DNA of 39,198 bases from Plantago elongata (Eukaryota; Streptophyta; Magnoliopsida; Lamiales; Plantaginaceae): contig JAYMSP010000906.1 in the NCBI GenBank assembly GCA_036897095.1, forward strand, positions 1 through 39,198, given 5' to 3'. Position numbers and translations under genes: made by a program. Shown here piece by piece: positions 8,926 through 20,869 of this stretch (its first letter is position 1; the number at the start of each line of letters is the position of its first letter). The notes under the pieces were generated by a model. The model saw only the letters and a program-made list of their open reading frames with translations, was not told the DNA's origin and did not search any database.

Positions 8926-11144
8926 AAGAGGTTATCCATTATTGTATATCACATTCTTCTTTCTTCGTTCGTGCTTTCTTATAAAATTGAAAAAGATAAA
9001 AAGATTAGTGGAACGCTAGTACTTAAATAACATTGCACCTGTAAATTGTAATAATATTTTCCTATCTATATAATACATACACACATGTATATATAACACT
9101 TGGGAAATTACTTTTCCTACTGATACATTTTTGAAGTATAAGTGTAAATTAAAATAATTTGAATTTTCAGTTGGCAACGTGCTTGTTAGGTGTTATGGAT
9201 TTTTAAATAATAGAAATGGCATTTAATTAAGATCTATACTGAAATTTCAAAGTAAGAACGAATGTTTTCATTCTAATGTTAGGAATAAAGAAAATTTATG
9301 ATCATAATGAAGACTAGATTGTACAAGTTGATAGTATCTCAGCAACTAGGATTATGTCACATGTTGATGTCATCATTATAAGTAGATATGGGCGATATGT
9401 GCAGTGTGATCTTATGTAGAATTCTCAAAGTTATTATCATGAGGTCACCGAAAAGTGCAAGGTTAATGCTACCTGAAGACAGGTGTGTATCATTTCTGAC
9501 GCAACATTGCATTCTAACTAGACTAGGCATTGATCTTGGCTTTTCTCAAGTTCAAAAGTTTTCGTGAGAGAGTATCGACTAAAATGGTTTGATGCAGTAG
9601 TGTGCAAGGTTTATCTTCGGAATTAGCTAGAAGTTCAAGGACCAACAACTATACATGATTGAACTCCATTAGATGAAGATTTATGCATATCGAGCATAGA
9701 GTCCCAAGGGTGGTTTAGGTTGTTTGAGAGTTTTGTGTCGAGTTAGCATCAATTGAGAAAAGCAGTGGACACGGGTTGAATGGTTCCCTTGTGTTGTGGA
9801 ATCATGCATATATAAGAAGTGCAAATAGACGTTTTACACTGCTATGAGAGTTGAAAAAATATGATGGTAAATGTACACTTTCATATTTATTTAGCGTTCT
9901 TTTTTTCTCCAAGTATAATCTAACGTCAAATGCAATCCGATCACGGTGAACATATTGCACTTAGATGTAATATTGTGTGAACTCATGTGCCCAGCAGATT
10001 GTGGATGAAAAACTAGTAAAGGATGGAAAAGAAAAATCTCATGCACTTATTCATTATAATTAATTAGTTTTGTCTATGATTATAACCGGAATCAGGTTAC
10101 TATAATGAGTAGGAACCGTCTGATGTCCATCAAATTTAATAGCAGAGGGCCAAGTGTATTAGGCAGTGAATTTTGATGGGCAAATAAGCCGCGAAGCCTC
10201 TTCTCATCCACCCCCAACTCTTGGTGGAGAAAAGGACCATGTTTCAAATAAACTAAGTACACAAATTGATTATTCTTTTTAATTGCGTACCAGTTGACAA
10301 GATTCTCTGGCTTAGTACTTGAAATACATTAGATAATCTAATCAGAACACTATGTACAACATGGTAATTATTAAATAAAAATGAACGGCCGTCATATGAA
10401 CTTGGAATTTAAAATTCTCTAATGACCTGCATATCTGGAGAATTGGAGTTAACCGTGAGTTACAGACAGTTAGCACCTTCTTTCTCTTTGTTATCTTTTT
10501 TTAAACTAAGACGACTACAACTACTCGCGACATTAATCATATACGCCGATCACACATATACCCACTTTATACTTTTACTATAAATCGAATTATACACGTC
10601 CTCCTTTCAAATCCAACTCCATTCCATCGCACCACCCTGTACCTCGCCAAATAGTTAGCACATGACAAAGTGAATCCCCAAGCTTGAGTATCAGCCGCCA
10701 ATCTAGACAGCTACCTGGTAATAAATTTGTATGTTTTATTGGAATATCAGTTGTACTCAGTTTAACAAAACCTAGATGTAAGTTTATTGAGAATGTTAAT
10801 AAAATCATTGCTTTTTATTGGAGTCTTCAACTATCTTATATCATCCGACTGCACATTCACATAACATATTTATTTACAAATTATCTAAGCAAATTTATAA
10901 GGTAGCTAGTTGATAACTTAAACATGATCTTTCTCCTTGTGATCCAAAAATCGACCATGTAATGGTCTACTCTATGTTTAAGTGTATATACTTTTCCGAT
11001 TCAAACAAAATTAACCATCAGTTACTTAAGACTGGAGTATAAATATACTACTCTATAATTAATTCAACTTGTTATCAAGAAGATTCCCTCAATTAGATAC
11101 CGAACTCTTTCTTTATTATCTTGTTTATCAACTAATATTATATA

Positions 11145-11375
11145 CTCTCTTCGTCTTGAGTTGAAAGTTCCACGGGACCGAACACAAATTTTAAGAAAAA
11201 ATTAATAAAGTAAAAAATAAAATAATAAAATATGAATGTGATTTGATAAAGTAGGAGAAATAATGAATAACGTATGAGAGATAATACATAAAGTATGAGA
11301 GAAATTTTCTATTTAAGGAAATGAAACTTTCAATTTTAAACATCTCAACATGAAATATGTGACAATATTAAAAGA
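11145..11375. mobile_element. Degenerate Stowaway-like MITE remnant
   Basis: The left end CTCTCTTCGTC resembles the CTCCCTCCGTC terminus of Stowaway MITEs and is preceded by TATATA. A GAAAGTTYCA motif occurs near the left end and, inverted, toward the right (around 11320-11335). The right terminus is not recognisable, so the call is tentative. Confidence 0.35.
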
Positions 11376-11689
11376 ATAAAATAAAGTGTTTATATTATTG
11401 CACCTTGCTAATGATTAAACACTTATTTTATTATTATAAATTATATATGCGAGTGGCTATTCAAAGAAGAAAAGAAAGGAAGAAATGTAATATTTTTTAT
11501 TTTGGTAGGTAAAGTGCTAAAATTTAATAATTTCAATTGTTAAGCAAGCCTCTCTGCCTGTACTTGCATATTCCTTTTGCCATTGAGATATTCCACCGGC
11601 AAAACTAAATTTCATTAACTACACAACATATTCTTCAAATTGAACTTCATATTTAAAATAGTTTATATTGTAATTTAGACTGTGTTATA

Positions 11690-11775
11690 TTCAACCGAAA
11701 ATTATTTCAATGTAGTCCAATTCAATTTAATTTAGTTAAATTCAATTCAATCTAGTTAAATAAACATATTCTTAC
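11690..11775. repeat. Dispersed TTCAATTCAAT-rich repeat, copy 2
   Basis: It carries imperfect reiterations of CAATTCAATTTAATTTAGTT and ends in AACATATTCTTA, as does the patch at 1526-1712. It is probably the same decayed transposon family. Confidence 0.35.
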
Positions 11776-12791
11776 TCCTTTAAATTCCAAAATACTAAAA
11801 TAATAATAAGATGAGACAGCTAGGGAATAACAAAGGCCAAGGGCAAAGGGCATATTCCTCAAGTCAATATGGAATCTCAACTAAACCGCAATAAGTTCCC
11901 CAGGATTCACCATCCTGCATACATTCACATTCTCTTTCCACAATCACCATTCAAACAATCACAGATTATTTAAGTGGCTTTATTTTAAAAACTTTTTAGT
12001 GTTGGAATGTTTCATTTAGTAGCAAGTCTAATCTTGAAATTAAAAAACAATAATTATAATATTCATACCAATAAAATATAGGTATACATTTGTTTGTATT
12101 CATCCATAATTTTATAGAGATATAAGTTAAAAGTATACTTATTATGTATTACTCATAAAATAATTATGATCACAAGCGAAAATAAAGTGCGTACAAAAAT
12201 ATGTTTTGGTTTATTATTAATGAAAAAGGCGGTTTATCAATGTAGTTATCTCCCATACTTTATTTACTTTTTTGATGATAATGTTTTAAGGGAGAATGAA
12301 TTAAATAAATATAATATAATTTAACTTAGTCATATATAATGAAAATAAAAATGATATTTATTAAGTAGCAATCAATCTTTCAATAAGCACATTGGATATA
12401 AATAGTTGGAACTTGGGACAGAGAGTGTATTTGTCAAATACGGCGATACAAACTACAATTATATCGACTATGGAGTTAATACATTTTCTTATATTTACAA
12501 CATGTTAGATTACTAATAAAAATAATTAAGAGATAATCATCCTGCATCTAGAATAAATTGGGGTGACACAAGTCGATGTTTAATGGAGCATTGAAAATCG
12601 AGTTGCAAATTCTCTGTAGTAAAACAAATGGGGTTAAAATTCACCCGAGAAGAATATATATAGGGGTTAAAAGGAATTTTATTGAAAATAGAGTGGTTAT
12701 TCCCAAAAAAACTCGAACAAGACCCAAATATAAATAATTTCAGATTTGAAAATTTCAATCAAGGCTGAGCTACCAGTGAAAGGGAATTGCT

Positions 12792-12809
12792 CCGCCGTAG
12801 AGACGGCGG
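12792..12809. repeat. GC-rich perfect hairpin in a local GC-rich island
   Basis: CCGCCGT-AGAG-ACGGCGG is a 7-bp stem with a 4-base loop, inside a GC-rich patch (about 12786-12830) that stands out from the AT-rich surroundings. On the plus strand the patch is followed by TTTTG|GTAAATTTATC, which could be a splice donor. It may be the first exon of an unannotated transcript, but no ORF supports a protein. Confidence 0.5.
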
Positions 12810-14940
12810 TTACCGACCGGACTTCTGCTGAATTGAATTTTGGTAAATTTATCGCCGCTCTATTATTTTCCAGCAACAGTTTTCATTTCTGCTGAATATT
12901 TACTGTCAATTCACTTTAGCAAAAATGATAATGTAAACTGTATCTGTGAAATTGATGAAGGTATTTGAATGTTCATGACTTGATGGCTTGCATGTGCGGT
13001 AAATATCCACCTGTGAAATTGCCTGTGCATAAAACTATTTGTAGTTTTGGCTTTCCGAGAATGTGCGTGCTGCTGCTTAGTGCTTGTAATTTTCTATGTT
13101 TAGTTTTGGGAATATTTTTCTAATTTCTGCTTTTCGCTTTTTTTTGGGCGGCGAAGCAAGCGTAAATGGTTTAAATGCCAACTGTACATGGACAAATGAG
13201 CAATTTTATATTAGCCAATGTTGATGGTTTAAAGTGGAATGGAATGACTTGATGTTAGTGTAAGAGTGATGGTTGTGCATATTCAGCGAAGAGTTTGTGT
13301 ATTTGAACGTGTATGTTGAAGTTTCAACTTACGACTATGCACATTGTGCAAGTGTTTTGTCCTACTCTTACATGTGCATTCGATAAGTGTAGATTAAACG
13401 AGATCTATAGCTTGAGTTTTGTGAATGGTGAAAATAGTAGTGGGAGAACTAATTTCGAGCAGAGATATAAAACCTACGAAGGTAAATAAAACATGTGGCA
13501 TGGTGTTATTTTGTGTAGGCCCTTCAAATGGTTGAGTTTGAAGCTGTATGTTTGCAGGCATCTTAAAATTCTGTATTATAAGGATCTTGAAGGACTTATG
13601 TTAATTTTTTCACTGATAACTAGATATCTTACTTTTACTAGAGTTGAGGTTCTATTTTTTCACTAGTAACTAGATATCTTACATTTACTCATGATACTCG
13701 GAGCCCACAAAGTGGTAAGTAAAAGGGTCTATTTGTTTTATTAGTTCAGCTCACCAATTTAACTTTTGAAAAGGCAACATCTGGGTGATGGGAATAGTAA
13801 TTGCAGGATTGATTTATAGCATTTAAGGTTTGCTTTTGTTATACACTTATACTAATTCATAACTCTGTATTCAAGAATGTTAACTTAACAAGTTTGATAT
13901 CATTTTCACCGGCCTTACCAAAAAGTAAGAATAATCATCATGTTGAATAGATCTTTGCGATTGCCTTTTATATTATTTAGTTGTTAGTGCTTCATCATTG
14001 AACTTCTATTTTAGTGTGGTTTTCGCTAGATATCTATCTTGGGCTAAGTAGGCCTTAGTGTAGTACTGTAGTAGTATTAGAGTAGAAGTGGGCGTATTAT
14101 ACCTCGTGAATACCATGGTATATATGTTTTTTTCATGGAATTATTCAAAGGATGTTCATCTTCAACTCCTGTGTAGAACAGACGCAGGAATATCACCTTG
14201 TCTATTGCAAAAGAATGTTATTCTTCCAACAGAGACTAATTTACATCATGGAGTACATTTGGATTATAGTATTATACATGCATTCAGAGTAATTCGCTCG
14301 CTGATGAATTCTGGGGCAGATTTATCTAGAGTAGGAACATTGAGATGGTAACTGATAACATGATTAACTCGTTGGTAGCAAACATCTTGATTCATTCTTT
14401 ACTGTTTGTGGAATTATATTTTGCGTCATGGCTTGGGAAAGTTTCAGTAGCTCTGTTAGTAATTATAGCTGATCCATGCAAACTCAAAGGTCTAAAACTA
14501 ATCCAAGCATAATGCACAACCTTTTTATGACTGCTCATGGGAAGTACAAATCGTTTGTTTGCTTTACTACTCGTACTGTATCTACGGTGTTATCTCCTTA
14601 AGCAGCATTATATCAAGAGTTATTATTTGGCAACATTTTAGAGTTAAATGCAAATTATGTTTAGAGCCACACATACTGTTAAACATGCATGGAGTTGAAG
14701 GCAGATGGACCTTGAAATTAAGAATAGTTCATATATGAAAGTTTGAATAGCTGACCGGATATTACATTGCTTTCAAATTTACATACGTATAATAACCTGA
14801 CTTGAAATTCAACATGATCAAACCTAAAGACAACACATCACTGTTCACTAATTGTTTCTACAACTAGTGAGTGACAATAATGCATGTGGGAATTAACAGT
14901 AATTACAGTATCCCACCTATGTTCATGCACATGTGGAAAT
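12810..14940. other. Intergenic, no protein gene seen
   Basis: The composition is less AT-rich than the left third. Only short frames occur, with no domains. It contains a 50-bp spaced direct repeat at 13604-13689. Confidence 0.5.
13604..13689. repeat. Imperfect tandem duplication, 50-bp period
   Basis: ATTTTTTCACTGATAACTAG at 13604 recurs as ATTTTTTCACTAGTAACTAG at 13654. Both are followed by ATATCTTACWTTTACT. This is a local duplication of non-coding sequence. Confidence 0.75.
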
Positions 14941-14942
14941 GC

Positions 14943-15407
14943 TTAGGCATTTGGTTCTGTGTTCACGGTACTCATCGAGTGACCAATACCAGGGCTGTGT
15001 CCTGGTCCTGTGGGCCGAAAGTCATCTGGGTTCCCTGTGCTGAATACCTTTCGTGGCATGTCGTCTTTCTGTCCTGCAAAAGAATGCCCAATTCCAGGAC
15101 TACTTCCTGGGGTTGTGGGTCGGAAATCATTTGAATGAGATGCTTCTAAACTGGTAACTTCTTGGCTCTTAGCTGGTACTGCTGATGGGAAGCCAGTGAT
15201 CGGTCGATCATCTTTATGGTTCTGTGGGATTTGATCAAAGTTGATATCTTTAGATGCATGGTTTTGCAGTTCTGTTTCTATTTTGACGAAACTGACCACA
15301 TGCTCCTTTACTACTTTTAGGTGCCTCCCCTCACTAATTTGAATTTCAAGGCAGGTGATTAGCGTGAAAATAAAAAGAAACATATGTATATATTGGATAG
15401 AGGCCAT
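14943..15407 (-). CDS. CEP hormone precursor with two CEP domains
   Basis: An intronless gene for a 154-residue secreted precursor. An open frame extends upstream to 15533, but its first ATG is at 15407, and that start gives a proper signal peptide (MASIQYIHMFLFIFTLITCL) followed by EGRHL. Two CEP domains lie at residues 94-108 (DFRPTTPGSSPGIGH) and 129-143 (DFRPTGPGHSPGIGH), separated by about 20 residues. The tail is SMSTVNTEPNA. A stretch DDRPITGFPSAVP at residues 66-78 faintly resembles a decayed CEP repeat. The precursor could release two peptides differing at positions 6 and 9. It shares layout and strand with the CEP genes at 7282-7542 and 20478-20816. A TATA-like TATAAAT lies at 15551-15557. 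Family assignment is very secure; its processing is inferred from the family. Confidence 0.95.
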   Translation of the reverse strand: MASIQYIHMFLFIFTLITCLEIQISEGRHLKVVKEHVVSFVKIETELQNHASKDINFDQIPQNHKDDRPITGFPSAVPAKSQEVTSLEASHSNDFRPTTPGSSPGIGHSFAGQKDDMPRKVFSTGNPDDFRPTGPGHSPGIGHSMSTVNTEPNA

Positions 15408-15550
15408 TTCAAGAGATGGGATAATTTCTCTCGTTCTCTTGTATGAGGGTACTTGATCTCTGTTTCTTGTGTATACGATATTCAAAGAGCGAGAAAGAAT
15501 ATTATGTTTTTCTCTTACTTTGAATGTTGTCAACTCACACCTTGTTAGGC

Positions 15551-15557
15551 ATTTATA
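15551..15557 (-). promoter_or_regulatory. TATA box of the two-domain CEP gene
   Basis: The minus strand reads GATTATAAATGCC about 145 bp upstream of the ATG. This predicts a transcript start near 15520 and a leader of about 110 bases. Confidence 0.55.
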
Positions 15558-15559
15558 AT

Positions 15560-18215
15560 CTTGGAATCGTACTAATTTTTCATGGAGCAGTCTTAACCAT
15601 CAAATACTGTAATCATAAAGGTTCATGTAGTGGTCTCTAGTTGGATGGTTGATATTGGTTACCTTTTTAGTCCCAGTGGTTTTCACTGTTCTTTCCCAGT
15701 GTACGTGAGTTATCGTTCATTTGTTTATCTTTTGGTTTTTGCTTCTTTTTTCTTTTTTTTTAAATTTCTTTTTTCATTTCCTGTTAATGTTTAGTCCCCT
15801 CTGTTTCTGTATGCAAGTAAAGGCAGAACATACTGTGATACACTTGCAGTAAAGAATAAACAGAATGTGCTCTCCTTATCCCACCTACCCCGACATACCC
15901 TACTTCCAGATACGTCCTGTTATAAAAAAAATGAGGAGTTCCAATAGTACTAAACTGCCTTTTGGAGTAGAATTTTTTTATAGGGTCGTTGTATTCGATT
16001 CTCACTCTACCCCCACAGGAACGTCCTTGTACACCTGATATATGAAAAATGAAGAGTTCCTATATACTGAGCTGTATTTTCGAGTAGAATTTCTGATAGG
16101 CTCTTTGCATTTGATTCTCTAGTTTGGAGGACTACAATTCACTTGTCATGGGACTTCATTGTCCTCTGCTCTTATAGTTCAGATGCATAAAACATGGGGT
16201 GTATTAGTTTCAATCAACGAGTAGAGATTTACTGGAAGAATAAAATAACAGAAGTAGCCAGGTGCCCTTAGAAGAGAGGAAATGCAGCTGATAAAGGCAT
16301 GGATTCTGTGTACTTCCCACTTGGTTATGTCTACTTCTTTATGTGGATGGCTCTTATGCAAGCTCTGGTTCTTTTGGTCAACAAATTTGAACAACACTTT
16401 CTGTCTTGTTGCTTATAGTATTATTGATGGCATGCTTGAGCTTCTAAGTGATATGCATGGTTAACAAATATCTGAACGATTGAGAATGTTACTATAATTG
16501 TAATTGTAATCTCTATTTAGGCCACCCAAAGATGGTTAAAATTGACATTCTACTCCTTACAGTAAAATACAAACATTTAGTCTGAATTAAAATGCGATAT
16601 CAACAAATGACTTAGTTGATGATCATTAAAAATGGAGAGTTTGTGCCTATTACAGCTTACAGACAAATACTTCATACATAGACTGTCACTCGTGTTGATG
16701 GATCTGTCTAATCTGCACAATCTCTACAGATTATACTTTTTTTCATTTGCCCCCTTATCATCTTGTGGCTTCTCATAATTCAGGTTACAACTCTATATTT
16801 CATCCATATGGTCGAGCTTTCATGGCTTAATCCCTTTTCATGTAAATAAAAGCTATTCAGACTGGAATCACAAAAGTAACATGCTACAACCTACGATTTC
16901 GAGAGCAGACTCCCAAAATGGTGATGTTCAACAGAGCATCTAACACCATGAGGTAAATGGGCACTTTTCTTTAAACTGGATGGCTTAGAAGGACAGCCGT
17001 TATTTGACTGAATTTCATCCACCATAACTTAGTATATGCTCTGCCTTTTACATTTAAAAAAAAAATATGCAGCAGTTTCTAAATTTGTTTCTGTTGTTCA
17101 ACAGTTCAGCTCATTGGAGTATCAACTGATATATACTTATGCTGATTGGGTTCTTTTGATTACTTGTCGATTGTCACGGACCCATTAGTATCTATAATAA
17201 AGAGTAAGTAATCATGTTTTTATGAGAAAAGTTACCCTCAATTTGACTAGTTGCCGTTTTACTATTAAGAAATATTCTGTTTATCATTTTTGCATGTACT
17301 TTTTGGCCTAATATAATTTTATTTTCTCCTTAATATATTTAGCATCTAACTACTACCTTAACACCCTGTAATAGGACTTTAGCTAGACTGGATTGCCGTC
17401 TAGGGAAACCTAAAAGAATGGAGGAGGATGTATTGGGGCAGGCTAAGTATATTGTATGTTTTCTGTACTGGAATACATTAGATATCATATATATATACAT
17501 ACTTTTGTGCAAAGCATCTTTATGTTCATTTTTTAGTTCAATAAACCATAACTGTGAATTTAGATTCACACAATCTTTAAATTCACATTCTTTCCAAGTG
17601 TTGACCAAATACTTTGTTGGCTGTTACTATTTTTGCCTCTAAGGTCCCAAAAATGTCAAAGAAAGCAATGATGAAAATATGAAGTGTGATATTTCAACCC
17701 TCCATTTTCTTTGACTCTTATTTGAAAATGGAACAAGATATTGATTATTCCAAAAAGAACATAACATGGTTGGTTCCCGGGGCTTTGGAACCCCTTTCTC
17801 TGCCTCACCCACCCAAATTTGAAAATGAAAGGCAGTTTTATATCTGAGAATAAAGACCATCTGATTTTTTTCTTTTCTGTTGAGGAAAAAGACCTTCTGA
17901 TTCTCTCTTGCGCCAGCTGTAATGCAATAGCACTGTTGGCAGTGTATCATAACTGACCATATAATATACAACGTGCAACAAAGTATTGTTTGACAGACCA
18001 CTGGCGGCGGCCGGCGATATATTGGATCTTCCTGTACCTTTTTGAATCTTAATGCTCTTAGGTAGTTAAGTTTGCTATATATGACTTTCAAATTTATCTT
18101 TGATACTCCTCTCTGTTTATACAATGACTAATTAGAAGTTGCTGGGTATTCAAAGAGAATGAGTAGAGAGTGCCTTAGGTGTGATAAAACTTTTTTTTTT
18201 TTGGGATGATTTGAT
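15560..18215. other. Intergenic, no protein gene seen
   Basis: Short frames on both strands lack domains and do not join into a gene. Small exon-like patches occur on the plus strand (around 16885-16955, ending ATGAG|GTAAATG, and around 17380-17450) but give no convincing protein. A tandem duplication lies at 15912-16123. Confidence 0.45.
15912..16123. repeat. Imperfect tandem duplication, about 109-bp period
   Basis: The unit from ACGTCCTG (15912) recurs from ACGTCCTT (16021). Both carry ATGARGAGTTCC, then GAGTAGAATTT, then TTYGATTCTC in the same order. It is a non-coding duplication lying upstream of the two-domain CEP gene. Confidence 0.75.
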
Positions 18216-18223
18216 GCTGGCGA

Positions 18224-18960
18224 CAGGGGCGAAGCCAGCAATTATAGTTAGAGTGGGCAAATATTTCAGTAAGTACATTATATGGGTTCGAGGTGGAGTT
18301 TATTTACAATTTTGTGTGCACTTGTATGTAGGTCGCTTTCTAACTTAGCTCCCGTTCATATCAAGAATCGAAGTAGAAAATTAAACCATAAATGAAACAC
18401 ACACAGAAGCTATATATAGAATCGAAAACAAGTTTTTAAGATACTTTTTAAAAAAATATACGAATAACCTCGATGACGATTTAACTATTGCAAACTTTAT
18501 ACAAGAGATTGTATTTCAGTGATACCTGTCAACATCACATATTTAATACTAACACCTTGTGTTTAGCATACAATTGCAATATACACATTTATAAACGGAC
18601 AAATAAATCGCATATACATATACTTCATAATAGGCATATTAAATGCATGCATCTCTAAGTAAGAGTTTACAAGTAATGACATATAACTCCAGGGTGAAGT
18701 TATTGAACAAATAGAATTATGTGATATATTTATATGTTTGTAATTGAAAATGTGATGTTTGATATTATTTCTACGAGAGATAATATATATCTCGCGAAAG
18801 TTGCTGAAATGTGATTCACTATTTGTTAGATGAAAATTTTGAGGGGGCAATATTATTTACAGGTGGAGGCAAAATGTAATTTTCAAGGTATATAGCAAAG
18901 AAAGTTAAAAATTGAGAGGGGGCAACTGCCCACCCTCAACACATAGTGGCTTCGCCAGCC
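18224..18960. mobile_element. hAT-like non-autonomous DNA transposon
   Basis: The left end is CAGGGGCGAAGCCAGC and the right end, read inverted, is GGCTGGCGAAGCCACT. They share GGCGAAGCCA and, about 18 bases inward, a GAGTGGGCA/GGGTGGGCA block, so the inverted repeats extend about 40 bp imperfectly. CAGGGGCG-type ends are characteristic of the hAT superfamily. The flanking octamers GCTGGCGA (18216-18223) and AGTGGCGA (18961-18968) match at 6 of 8 positions, as expected of an aged 8-bp target duplication. There is no transposase ORF in 737 bp. Confidence 0.65.
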
Positions 18961-18968
18961 AGTGGCGA

Positions 18969-20470
18969 TACTTATTCTTGATATCGGATGCATCCGAGGT
19001 TTTCAAATGGCAACAAATTGGCCTTCTTTTTTTCTCTTTCCAAATATGGGAAAATCTAACTCAAGTTTTTCTAACCAATAGCCAAGTAAAATCGTTAATT
19101 AGGTTACAGTTTTCTAACCAATAGCTAACCAAAGAAGCTGTCCACTTTGTTTTGTGACATGCAAAATAAGGAGAGTATACCATGTTTAATATTTCTGTAA
19201 TTGGCATTATGATGCCAGAAAATATGATGCTTTTCAATATATTCAACTATATCTGTAAAAAACACTGCTGGGAGAGTCGCCCCCTCAAAAAGGGCTCGAC
19301 AGTGCTCGGTTGGATTAGTCGCATATGCGGATACCAATGAGAAATCAAAAAAAGAAACTGTTTTCTCATCACAGCAGTGGTTAACTTTGGCTAGCTGACT
19401 CACTGCTCTATTGTAGATGATGTCCTTGAATAGAAAACTGTCATGTTAGGATCCAAACAAATTTATCTCCTCTTTACATTAAAAAGAGTATCACATGAGA
19501 GATTAGAGGCTGGTAAAGGCGTCACAACCTGGTAATTTATCATTCTATTGTATATCAATATGTTTAGCACAGTATTCATATATTTCTATGCCACCAAAAC
19601 ACTTAATAAGGCATTCATTTTATTTTGGCTTGTCGGGTGTTTTGTTGGGACTTGGGAATAATTGGAACTACTTAGTGAAGATAATTGATCAAATTTTTGT
19701 GTTTGAGTAACACTATTATCCCATTTAGCTATGATATAGCAGAGACTAAGTGCCTTATGATTTTTTAAAGTATTATCAGCAAAGTAAGCTGCATAACTTC
19801 TGCTACTGTATATTTTTCTTAATACGCCAGTTGGGGTCAATCATGCACGTCTAGTGGTCTTACCTGTACCCAATGAGCCTTGAACTTTGACACTTTACCT
19901 GTGTAGTTTTAGCTGCTACAAATCTACAATCATTCCCGGTACTGGTATTGAAGGTAAGCAGCTGTGAAATCTTCCATGTTATAGTAAACGTGCAGTATAT
20001 CTATTTTGTTAATCATTTACAGATAATGTTTGAGGAATATCTTTGGTTTCAAAGTTTAGTATAGAGAATATTCTTATGAGATGGGACACCAACTAATGCT
20101 CTGATTATTGATTCGTCCTACCTTCCGGAGATGGTCTCCTCTCAGTTTCACATGATTTTCTTGTTATCGGCACCATTTTGCACCACATGCCTTTGTGGAT
20201 CGATGAATATGGCTAAGAGTCTCGCTGTTTGATATTGCCCCAAAAGAAGATATAAGGAAAGATAAATGACAATGTACTGGAAGAGAAAAGATGACTGAAA
20301 TGTTTGAACTCAAGTACATGGTAAGATTATGGATATGAAACTGAATACAAATGAAACATTAGATTCATGCATATCTATGAGAACATACACTTAATAATAT
20401 ATACATTCAACAATGTTTCAAGAACAAAGTTCTGACTTCTGACAGACTCATGAAAGCACACATGTTTCAA
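18969..20470. other. Intergenic, no protein gene seen
   Basis: The short frames at 19125-19403, 19586-19840 and similar have no recognised motifs. Around 19060-19130 the phrase TTTTCTAACCAATAGC is repeated twice. Nothing else is supportable. Confidence 0.5.
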
Positions 20471-20477
20471 CCTTGAT

Positions 20478-20816
20478 TTATAAAGAATGCCCGATACCGG
20501 GACTGTGACCAGGTGTCGTGGGCCTGAAGTCGTCTGCATGGCCTGGTGTTGCTGGATTAGACCCACCCACAACTGGGCTTGGCGGTGCCTGTAGTGCTGC
20601 ATCTCCATCCCCACATACTGTTGTGCCTGTGCACTCTGTGGCTATGGTATTATTCTTATCTATGGACTTTCCTGTCTTCTTTATAGAAATCTCCGTGTCA
20701 GTTTTAATTTCATTTTTATTGGTAAATCCCAAGTTTCTTCCCTCTATGAATTGAACTGCTTGGGAGAACATTATGAAAAGAAAAAAGAAGGCAACAATCA
20801 GGTTATTTTGAGCCAT
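20478..20816 (-). CDS. CEP hormone precursor with one CEP domain at the C-terminus
   Basis: An intronless gene for a 112-residue secreted precursor. The N-terminal 25 residues are strongly hydrophobic (LIVAFFFLFIMFSQAVQF) and are followed by EGRNLG, as in its two neighbours. The pro-region has a Thr-, Ser- and Lys-rich part, two Cys residues (ECTGTTVC) and a Pro-rich stretch (APPSPVVGG). The CEP domain at residues 96-110 is canonical, DFRPTTPGHSPGIGH, with only SL after it. SNPATPGHA just before the domain echoes the hormone motif and may be a vestigial repeat. A TATAAA at 20855-20860 (minus) lies only about 40 bp from the ATG, which implies a short leader. Family assignment is very secure. 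Confidence 0.95.
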   Translation of the reverse strand: MAQNNLIVAFFFLFIMFSQAVQFIEGRNLGFTNKNEIKTDTEISIKKTGKSIDKNNTIATECTGTTVCGDGDAALQAPPSPVVGGSNPATPGHADDFRPTTPGHSPGIGHSL

Positions 20817-20854
20817 TTAGTGTGTAGACTTGGGGTAGGTGTAAGGGTTCTGGG

Positions 20855-20860
20855 TTTATA
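20855..20860 (-). promoter_or_regulatory. TATA box of the third CEP gene
   Basis: The minus strand reads TTTCTATAAACCC about 40 bp upstream of the ATG, close enough to predict a leader of only 10-15 bases. An alternative upstream start of transcription cannot be excluded. Confidence 0.5.
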
Positions 20861-20869
20861 GAAAGAAAT

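Larger units (their letters stand above)
8747..12755. other. Long AT-rich intergenic region
   Basis: About 4 kb with no supportable protein gene. It contains a perfect 10-bp hairpin at 8895-8925, a Stowaway-like remnant near 11145-11375 and a dispersed repeat patch near 11690-11775 (listed separately). Short frames at 10590-10905 and 12537-12758 have no recognised domains and no coding signature. Confidence 0.55.

Noticed and set aside
10590-10808. Minus-strand frame with a WRGTGWCDGMELDLKGG segment, vaguely like the N-terminal cap of LRR proteins
   Set aside because: There is no leucine-rich repeat before or after it, no signal peptide and no splice sites linking it to anything.
15408-15533. 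Upstream extension of the two-domain CEP frame to a non-ATG codon at 15533
   Set aside because: The extension has no ATG, is basic and not signal-like; the ATG at 15407 opens a proper signal peptide.
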